DNA of 5,615 nucleotides from an archaeon (lineage in GTDB: Archaea; Thermoproteota; Bathyarchaeia; TCS64): positions 1-5,615 of the forward strand of contig JAHLLU010000150.1 in NCBI GenBank assembly GCA_020444005.1, given 5' to 3'. A program made the translations under genes and the position numbers. Position 1 is the first letter of the stretch, and each line of letters opens with the position of its first letter. The notes beneath the pieces are model-generated. The model ran no database searches and had not been told where the DNA came from. It saw only the letters and a list, made by a program, of their open reading frames with translations. Shown here in pieces: positions 1 to 4,913 of the stretch.

Positions 1-325
1 CACCGTGCCTTACTTCAACGGTTATCCCTAGGTGGTCTGCCCAGAACATCATTCTTTTCTCGATGTCCCTGTTCAATGCTCTCAGTGGCGTTATGTAGAT
101 TATACTGATGCCTTTCTCCTTTGGTGAACGTAAAAACATATCAAACACAGGCAGCAAGGCTGACTCAGTTTTTCCGCTGGCTGTTGGAGCAACCAGTAAC
201 ACGTTTTCTCCTTGTAGTATCGGTGGGATTACCTTCTCTTGTGGTGGTGTGGGGTTCTCTATGCCCAGTTCCTTTAACCCTGAACGTATGCTTGGGTGTA
301 GTTTGTCGAAGACGCTGGGCTGCAT
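1..325 (-). CDS. Lhr-like DEAD/DEAH-box helicase, N-terminal fragment (cut by left edge)
   Basis: This is the first 108 codons of a superfamily-2 ATP-dependent helicase of the archaeal Lhr-like group, which unwinds DNA or RNA and is generally linked to repair or nucleic-acid remodelling. Visible motifs are a Q-motif-like PTPPQ at residues 25-29, Walker A APTASGKT at 46-53, motif Ia TPLRALNRD at 79-87, and a VRHG segment at the cut edge that in Lhr proteins usually continues as VRHGDT. The spacing and the TASGKTESALLP context favour Lhr-like proteins over RecQ, Hel308 or ordinary RNA helicases. The ATG at 323-325 is chosen because an in-frame TAG lies two codons upstream (329-331). The domains that would confirm Lhr (second RecA domain, winged helix, Lhr core) are outside the window. 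It lies 83 bases downstream of the PLP-enzyme gene on the same strand, so cotranscription is possible, though no functional link is evident. Confidence 0.85.
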   Translation of the reverse strand, partial: MQPSVFDKLHPSIRSGLKELGIENPTPPQEKVIPPILQGENVLLVAPTASGKTESALLPVFDMFLRSPKEKGISIIYITPLRALNRDIEKRMMFWADHLGITVEVRHG

Positions 326-379
326 AGTCTACACTTATTCTTGGTTACATTAATGCTATACTGATACCTTGTAAGAAAC

Positions 380-426
380 TACCCAGAGTACCGGGTAAAA
401 GTGGAGTACTAGTATTTTCGACTAGT
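380..426 (-). terminator. Two short hairpins in the gap between PLP gene and helicase gene
   Basis: Two small inverted repeats are visible. ACTAGT at 408-413 pairs with ACTAGT at 421-426 around a 7-base loop and spans the stop codon of the PLP-enzyme gene (409-411). TACCC at 380-384 pairs with GGGTA at 393-397 around an 8-base loop. On the minus strand only a short run of four T follows the first hairpin, so neither is a convincing intrinsic terminator, and archaeal termination depends mainly on T-runs. They could instead be mRNA-stabilising or processing structures, or chance. Confidence 0.2.
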
Positions 427-1371
427 CAATACCGATACGAAACACTTGGATTTGGGAGTAGCTCTTTCCTTAACGTACTCTGACATGGCTGCCACTGACG
501 CCGCTGATGCAGGTAAAACTGATAGCCCTTCTTCCTTCTCCAATAGGTTACTGAAAGCGGTCATTATCTCATCCGATACCCCACAAGCATATCCCTCGCT
601 CGCCCACAAGGCATCAAGAGCCTGCTGGCCATCAAGGCTCTTCCAGTTGACTATAGGCTCATTCTCAGGAGTCTCCGTTATTGAATCTGGGGTAAGTTCT
701 TTGATCTTCTTCTTACCCTCATTGAAGCTTGTTATTATCGGGTTTCCGCCTGTTGTGCTAGCTGCCACCATGACAGGTATCTTGTCAGTTCTACCTTTTC
801 TGAATAGAGTCCTGAATCCCATATAGATGCCTGTGAAGCAGGTGCCATTACCTATTGATACACTTACAGCATCAGGAGCATACTCAAGTTCATCAAAAAT
901 CTCATACGCTATAGACTCATACGCCTCAAAACTAATCTGACTATTCTCCTCCGTGCCCGGGTTACCATTATACCACCCCTTCTCCTCCGCCTCCTTACCA
1001 CTCAACTCTACTAGCTCCTCGTAGGTTCCGGGTGCTCTGTGAATTATGCCTCCAAGACGTTGCATCTCAGCTATTCTTGGGCTGTGGTAGCTTTCTGGTA
1101 TGTATACATGGGGCTCAATGTCGAATATTTGGCTGAGTTGAACTATACTTGCGCCAAAGTTACCGCAGCTAGCGACTGCGATTGTGGTGTATTCTTTTTC
1201 TTTAGCGTGTCTGAGTGTGGCATAGCTGGCTCTATCCTTCATTGTGCCTGTGGGGTTGCCCGCCTCAAATTTAATGTAAAATTTACTGAAATGTAGCAAT
1301 TTCTCCATATTTTTTAAACGTGCAAAAAGGGTATCGCCGATACCTTGTTCTTTAAACTCTTTTCTAAACAT
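409..1371 (-). CDS. PLP-dependent enzyme, threonine synthase/cysteine synthase-like (fold type II)
   Basis: A complete 320-residue cytoplasmic fold-type II PLP enzyme. The Schiff-base lysine is K45 in NPTGTMKDRAS (39-49). N71 in ASCGNFGAS (67-75) should contact the PLP 3'-hydroxyl. The glycine-rich phosphate loop is SIGNGTCFTG (172-181). S289 or S292 in LPASAAS probably contacts the pyridine nitrogen. The N-terminal GDTLFARL matches the family opening GDTPLxRL. The NPTG(T/S)xKDR block and the C-terminal PASAAS resemble threonine synthase more than O-acetylserine sulfhydrylase, but 320 residues is cysteine-synthase-like in length. The usual STGN or TSGN loop reads SCGN, placing C69 next to the cofactor. 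The exact reaction (beta- or gamma-replacement, elimination, or diaminopropionate-type synthesis) cannot be assigned. An in-frame TAA directly before the ATG fixes the start. It is divergent from the PP-loop cassette across 86 bases, suggesting it may feed that pathway. Confidence 0.85.
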   Translation of the reverse strand: MFRKEFKEQGIGDTLFARLKNMEKLLHFSKFYIKFEAGNPTGTMKDRASYATLRHAKEKEYTTIAVASCGNFGASIVQLSQIFDIEPHVYIPESYHSPRIAEMQRLGGIIHRAPGTYEELVELSGKEAEEKGWYNGNPGTEENSQISFEAYESIAYEIFDELEYAPDAVSVSIGNGTCFTGIYMGFRTLFRKGRTDKIPVMVAASTTGGNPIITSFNEGKKKIKELTPDSITETPENEPIVNWKSLDGQQALDALWASEGYACGVSDEIMTAFSNLLEKEEGLSVLPASAASVAAMSEYVKERATPKSKCFVSVLTSRKY

Positions 1372-1392
1372 TTATACAAAATCACTCAGATG

Positions 1393-1402
1393 ATAATATA
1401 GG
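1393..1402 (-). promoter_or_regulatory. TATA-like box for the PLP-enzyme gene
   Basis: On the minus strand the sequence reads CCTATATTAT, centred about 25 bases upstream of the ATG at 1371. An archaeal TATA box at that distance would start transcription at or very near the start codon. This fits a leaderless mRNA and the lack of a clear Shine-Dalgarno sequence before this ATG. It is inferred from position and base composition only. Confidence 0.4.
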
Positions 1403-1418
1403 AACAATTATTTCCATG

Positions 1419-1426
1419 CTTTAAAC
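1419..1426 (+). promoter_or_regulatory. TATA-like box for the PP-loop/ATP-grasp/GNAT cassette
   Basis: CTTTAAAC lies about 35 bases upstream of the GTG start at 1458, which predicts a transcript with a leader of roughly 10 bases. With the minus-strand box at 1393-1402 it forms a compact divergent promoter pair about 17 bases apart, close enough for one regulator to affect both. No clear operator palindrome was found between them. The call rests on the TTTAAA core and spacing. Confidence 0.3.
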
Positions 1427-1457
1427 CCATCGAAATAGAAAACAGGTTAGAATTTCC

Positions 1458-2816
1458 GTGAACGGATTATCAATAAACGCCCGACAGACCCAGACGGGAT
1501 TTGAGATCAAATTCCGCGGTCAAAAATATGTAGTTAATTATCCCGATGAGATTTGGCAAAAATACCCACAGGAAGCAAAGGATGTCTTATTTGACAACCT
1601 AGTTTATAGCGAGACAATTCATCTTCCTCTGCATTTCCGCCGAAACAATATACAGTATAACACTTCACCACCATATCTTCAGACATATTTCTTCCAGAAC
1701 ATGGTCATGGACCTTCCAAGCTGCGCCGACGTTGACGGAACATTCACTTCTGAGCTAATCAAGGAGTACATGAACCTCAAGGTACATTTCAAGGACCAAG
1801 AGATCAAATTCCCAACATACAGACACGAGTCACGCCCAGACAGCGCCGTGGTAAGCCTCAGCTTCGGAAAAGACAGCCTACTAACATGGGCTGTATGCGA
1901 CGAGCTTGGGTTAAACCCGCAGGCAGCCTATATCGTGGAGCCTGCCCTTACCTATGAGGAGCGCCACAAGGATAAACTTGCTGTAAAGTTCCAGAAAGAG
2001 TTTGGTGTTGAGCTTCAGAAGATTGAGCATACTGTGGGTCAGTTAAGGGATGGTCATAGGCTTGGCGTTGGTAAGACCGAGGTTGGTTGGGGTCTCCAGA
2101 CCACCCAGTATGCTGTAATGATACTGCCCATTGCCAACAAGTTCGAGAGTAAGTATATCTTGTTTGGTAATGAGCAGAGCTGTGGCGAGTACTATATGGA
2201 TCGTCAAGGTTTCGTATGTTATCCCGCTTACGACCAGTGTCATACTTGGACTAAACAGGTTGACTCTATCACTCGTCAGCTTAGCCTAGGTGGTGTACGC
2301 ACTATGTCTGTGATCGAGCCTCTGAATGATATTGCGGTTGTCTATCTGTTGTTCAAGCGGTATCCTGAGGTCGCAAAATATCATATGAGTTGCTTTGTTG
2401 AGACCGAGGCGGGCAGGGATCACAGATGGTGCATGGATTGTAGCGTTTGCTGTAAGATGTACTTGTTGATTAAGGCAAGTGGTTTCGACCCAGACAGCGT
2501 AGGGCTCAGCAGAAACATGCTCAGCGATGAGATGCGCAGTTACTTCAGCCTCTTTGGTGGAGTAGATGTGAATACATATGCCCTTACAGGTAGGGGACGT
2601 GATGAGCAGTTGTTCGCATTCTATCTCGCGTGGAAGAATGGTGATCAGAGTCCATTAGTGAAGGAGTTTGAGAACAGGTTCCTTGACGAGGCGCAAGCAC
2701 GTGAGGATGAGTTATACAAGACATTCTTCGGGGTACATGAATCAATAACTCTACCCGGAGACGTCAAAAACCAAGTAACAAGCATCTACAAGGAGGCACT
2801 CAACGATGTCCCATAA
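1458..2816 (+). CDS. PP-loop ATP-pyrophosphatase-like protein with C-terminal cysteine cluster (MurL-like?)
   Basis: A 452-residue protein not assignable to a named family with certainty. Residues about 128-240 look like an N-type ATP-pyrophosphatase (PP-loop) domain. The signature is SFGKDS at 135-140 (SGGxDS type), preceded by the hydrophobic strand AVVSL and followed by AAYIVEP and VELQKIEH, which fit the next Rossmann-like strands. Such enzymes activate a substrate as an adenylate, releasing pyrophosphate. Residues 312-332 contain C312 and then C325-x2-C328-x2-C331-C332, a probable zinc or Fe-S site reminiscent of the QueC four-cysteine site. The roughly 125-residue N-terminal region is unlike QueC, TilS, ThiI or GuaA. 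Overall length, an N-terminal domain before the PP-loop and the ligase neighbour recall MurL (UDP-MurNAc-L-Ala-L-Glu epimerase), recalled and not checked. GTG is the only usual start after the in-frame stop at 1422-1424; a weak AGGT lies upstream. Its 3' end overlaps the next gene by 11 bases. Confidence 0.7.
   Translation: MNGLSINARQTQTGFEIKFRGQKYVVNYPDEIWQKYPQEAKDVLFDNLVYSETIHLPLHFRRNNIQYNTSPPYLQTYFFQNMVMDLPSCADVDGTFTSELIKEYMNLKVHFKDQEIKFPTYRHESRPDSAVVSLSFGKDSLLTWAVCDELGLNPQAAYIVEPALTYEERHKDKLAVKFQKEFGVELQKIEHTVGQLRDGHRLGVGKTEVGWGLQTTQYAVMILPIANKFESKYILFGNEQSCGEYYMDRQGFVCYPAYDQCHTWTKQVDSITRQLSLGGVRTMSVIEPLNDIAVVYLLFKRYPEVAKYHMSCFVETEAGRDHRWCMDCSVCCKMYLLIKASGFDPDSVGLSRNMLSDEMRSYFSLFGGVDVNTYALTGRGRDEQLFAFYLAWKNGDQSPLVKEFENRFLDEAQAREDELYKTFFGVHESITLPGDVKNQVTSIYKEALNDVP
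2790..2796 (+). promoter_or_regulatory. Strong Shine-Dalgarno sequence for the ATP-grasp gene
   Basis: AAGGAGG inside the 3' end of the PP-loop gene sits 9 bases before the ATG at 2806. It supports that start and internal initiation within a polycistronic mRNA. It is the clearest ribosome-binding site in the window; the flanking cassette genes have only weak sites with GTG and TTG starts. Confidence 0.75.
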
Positions 2817-3816
2817 GCTCAAGGTTGCATTCTGCTGTAATATCAGACATGCTGATGATGAGTTCAACATCGAGTTTGAGCCAGAAGAGACAATTGAACA
2901 TGTCAAGCATGGCATCGAGGCTGCTGACTGGGAGTATTTACTGATCGAGGCTGATGAGAACTGCTACGAGAACCTCAAGAAACACCGTCCAGACATAGTT
3001 TTTAACCGAGCAGAAGGTATCCGGGGAGAAAGCAGGGAGAGCCAGATACCCGCCTTCTGCGAGATGCTGGGAATACCTTATGTTGGCTCTGGAATCATGG
3101 CGAACGCTATCGGGCTTGATAAACCAACCACCAAGATGATCCTAGAATATCATGGATTGAAGACCGCGCCATTTCAAGTACTGGAATCCTTTGATGAACC
3201 CCTAAGAAAAAGCCTAACCTACCCATTGATCCTGAAGCCTAGTCATGAGGGCAGTAGTATAGGCATCAACTGGGACAACGTGGTAAACGATGAATCTACT
3301 CTCAGAGTGAAACTAGGTGAGATGCTTGAAACCTACAAACAGCCCATACTCATCGAGAAGTTTATTGATGGACGAGAGTTCAGCGTCGGACTAGTAGGCA
3401 ACTACAGTGACTCAGAGGAGCCAACAGTACTACCAATACTTGAGGTAGACTTCACAAACTTTCCCCCAGAACTAGGAAGGGTTCTTGGACAGAAAGCCAA
3501 GAGCGTGATGGATGATAGTAGCAACTACAAGTGTCCAGCAGAGATAGATGATGCTCTCCGAGAACGAATTGAGGCTCATGCGAAGGCAAGCTTCAAGGCA
3601 CTGGACTGCAATGACTGGGCAAGGATGGATTACCGCTATGATTCCCATGGTGAGTTATACTTCCTTGAGGTAAACACACTACCCGGGATCGACTATGATG
3701 TCGTAAGAGATGAGTTAAGCTTCTACCCCATGATGTGGTATGCCATTGGCAAAAAGTTCCCTGACATGGTTAAAGGTGTCATAGAAGCAGCGCTCAGAAG
3801 ATATGGGCTGGTCTAA
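2806..3816 (+). CDS. ATP-grasp carboxylate-amine ligase, D-Ala-D-Ala ligase-like
   Basis: A complete 336-residue ATP-grasp ligase, expected to form an acyl-phosphate on one carboxylate and join it to an amine, giving a peptide-like bond with release of ADP. Family-typical blocks are FNRAEG (66-71) and CEMLGIPYVGSG (84-95), as at the end of the Ddl N-terminal domain. LKPSHEGSSIGI (143-154) has the ATP-contacting K144 and the flexible EGSS loop. EKFIDGREFSV (184-194) follows. ARMDYR (272-277) and FLEVNTLPGID (286-296) carry the likely Mg ligands D275, E288 and N290. Length is normal for Ddl (about 300-360). The N-terminus lacks the Ddl SxErxVS acceptor-binding segment, and the end of the active site reads PGIDYDVVRDE instead of the usual PGMTxxS, so the amino-acid substrates are probably not D-alanine. 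It overlaps the PP-loop gene by 11 bases and is followed after 5 bases by the GNAT gene, indicating one operon. Confidence 0.88.
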   Translation: MSHKLKVAFCCNIRHADDEFNIEFEPEETIEHVKHGIEAADWEYLLIEADENCYENLKKHRPDIVFNRAEGIRGESRESQIPAFCEMLGIPYVGSGIMANAIGLDKPTTKMILEYHGLKTAPFQVLESFDEPLRKSLTYPLILKPSHEGSSIGINWDNVVNDESTLRVKLGEMLETYKQPILIEKFIDGREFSVGLVGNYSDSEEPTVLPILEVDFTNFPPELGRVLGQKAKSVMDDSSNYKCPAEIDDALRERIEAHAKASFKALDCNDWARMDYRYDSHGELYFLEVNTLPGIDYDVVRDELSFYPMMWYAIGKKFPDMVKGVIEAALRRYGLV

Positions 3817-3821
3817 GTGTT

Positions 3822-4418
3822 TTGCAGACCAGTTTACCATTTCTTGAGGATGCAATAAAACGAGCTGAGACACGGTTAGCCGAGAAACTCGGTGAAAACA
3901 TCGAAATCGGCTTTAGGACACACCTAGATGAACGAATAATCCAGAAGATAACAGAAATCGATCACGAAAAATTCAGATCAGATCTATGGTATAGTCGCGA
4001 AGAGTTGATAGATAAATCCCTGAAGAAGGATTTCATCTGCCTAATAGTACACATAAACGATGAACCAATCGCTTTTCTATACGGATATGATGACGAGTTT
4101 GATCAATACTGGTTTTTCTTGGATGAGATAGCCACAAAACAAGAGGGAAAAGGCATCGGGAAAGTGCTCATCATGCTTTTGCTGGTATATTGTTACGAGT
4201 TAAACTATACGTTTGTTACTCTTTATACTGAAGACCAAGACGAGAAAGGACGAAGACTAAGGGAATTTTATGAGCATCTTGGTTTCACATATATGGGAAC
4301 AGAGCCAGAGCTTGGTGTCGTAATGAAGTACAAGATAAACGAGGAAGAGCTAATAAAACTCTACAATCGGGTAATGTACTCGGAGGGTGGATTCCACCCC
4401 CCTTATCTAAGCCCCTAG
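3822..4418 (+). CDS. GNAT-family N-acetyltransferase
   Basis: A 198-residue GCN5-related acyltransferase that would move an acetyl (or other acyl) group from CoA to an amine. The acetyl-CoA-binding motif A is QEGKGIGKVL (107-116), preceded by the strand YWFFLDEIAT. The motif B region has REFYEHLGFTYMG (147-159), the usual FYxxLGF near the C-terminus. Residues 1-50 are a helical, charged N-terminal extension, and about 14 residues (MYSEGGFHPPYLSP) extend past the usual end. TTG at 3822 is the only standard start in the open frame, because an in-frame TAA lies at 3771-3773 and no other ATG, GTG or TTG precedes motif A. There is no strong Shine-Dalgarno sequence, so translation probably depends on coupling to the ATP-grasp gene ending 5 bases upstream. 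Its substrate is likely the product or an intermediate of the cassette (inference). The C-terminus overlaps the convergent gene by 12 bases. Confidence 0.85.
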   Translation: MQTSLPFLEDAIKRAETRLAEKLGENIEIGFRTHLDERIIQKITEIDHEKFRSDLWYSREELIDKSLKKDFICLIVHINDEPIAFLYGYDDEFDQYWFFLDEIATKQEGKGIGKVLIMLLLVYCYELNYTFVTLYTEDQDEKGRRLREFYEHLGFTYMGTEPELGVVMKYKINEEELIKLYNRVMYSEGGFHPPYLSP

Positions 4419-4429
4419 CTCAATGAGCT
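4385..4429. repeat. Pair of small perfect hairpins at the convergent gene junction
   Basis: GGGTGG at 4385-4390 pairs with CCACCC at 4394-4399 around an ATT loop, and AGCTC at 4417-4421 pairs with GAGCT at 4425-4429 around an AAT loop. The first is inside the GNAT reading frame and just past the stop of the minus-strand gene. The second is inside the minus-strand gene and just past the GNAT stop. Each therefore lies just downstream of one gene and could act as a 3'-end structure for both transcripts. Neither is followed by a T-run, so true terminator activity is doubtful. Confidence 0.3.
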
Positions 4430-4913
4430 TCTCAGCGGTAACCATAGCTGCGACACCACAAACCAGTGGGCACCCTTGATCACCATGCCCACCCGCGTCA
4501 AGAAAAGCCTTGTAGCTCACAGGATCAGTGAGGTCATAGCTCTCACCATAGATTTTCTTCTGTATATCCCGACATATAGTGGTCTCAAGGGGCTCAGTGA
4601 ACCCGAAGGTCTCTTGGAGACGTTTCTGAAACTCCTTGATAATCTCGTCACTGGGCTTCATAGCGTCCCTGTATGTCTGGGTATCCGTGATGTCTTCACG
4701 TCCAATCACAAGCCCCAGTGCAAGTAAGCCGCCTATCAGTGCTCCACAGGTCTCGCCTTTTCGTGCTACGCCTCCGCTGAGCACTGTTGCAGCTTTGAAG
4801 CTCTCCATGTCGCCTATCTCAAACGCTTCCTGTAGCGCTAAGAGTACGCTTTGGCTGCATCCGCTATACTTGTCGTATTCCAGTGCTTTCTTTCCAATTG
4901 CTTTGATGTTCAT
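4407..4913 (-). CDS. C_GCAxxG_C_C family cysteine-rich (redox-type) protein
   Basis: A complete 168-residue protein of the C_GCAxxG_C_C family (Pfam name), found in many anaerobic bacteria and archaea; its biochemical role is not established, though the conserved cysteines suggest redox or metal-cluster chemistry. The diagnostic cysteines are present: C19 in YSGCSQSVL, C56 in GETCGALIGG (the GCAxxG position, here TCGALIG), C114 in TTICRDIQ, and C148 and C152 in QGCPLVCG. Residues 55-70 form a glycine-rich hydrophobic helix that could be buried or membrane-associated; there is no signal peptide. Its ATG follows the TAG stop of the M24 peptidase gene with no base between them, so the two are cotranscribed and probably translationally coupled. 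No strong Shine-Dalgarno sequence is visible. The 3' end runs 12 bases into the opposing GNAT gene. Confidence 0.85.
   Translation of the reverse strand: MNIKAIGKKALEYDKYSGCSQSVLLALQEAFEIGDMESFKAATVLSGGVARKGETCGALIGGLLALGLVIGREDITDTQTYRDAMKPSDEIIKEFQKRLQETFGFTEPLETTICRDIQKKIYGESYDLTDPVSYKAFLDAGGHGDQGCPLVCGVAAMVTAEKLIELGA

Noticed and set aside
108..353. Plus-strand frames of 68-81 residues at the left end
   Set aside because: They are antisense to the helicase N-terminus, whose Q-motif, Walker A and motif Ia read cleanly on the minus strand.
446..826. 126-residue plus-strand open frame
   Set aside because: It lies wholly inside the PLP-enzyme gene on the other strand, has low-complexity Ser/Leu-rich content and no motif; it is an antisense shadow.
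1690..2530. Patchy codon use within the PP-loop gene (AGC/GAC-rich segments beside GGT/GTT-rich ones), considered as a recombination mosaic
   Set aside because: Similar alternation appears in the other genes of the window, so it looks like a general property of this genome rather than a transfer boundary.
1458..2816. Calling the PP-loop protein QueC (7-cyano-7-deazaguanine synthase)
   Set aside because: The cysteine spacing is only loosely similar, the protein is about twice QueC length, and it has a long unrelated N-terminal region; no queuosine or archaeosine genes are nearby.
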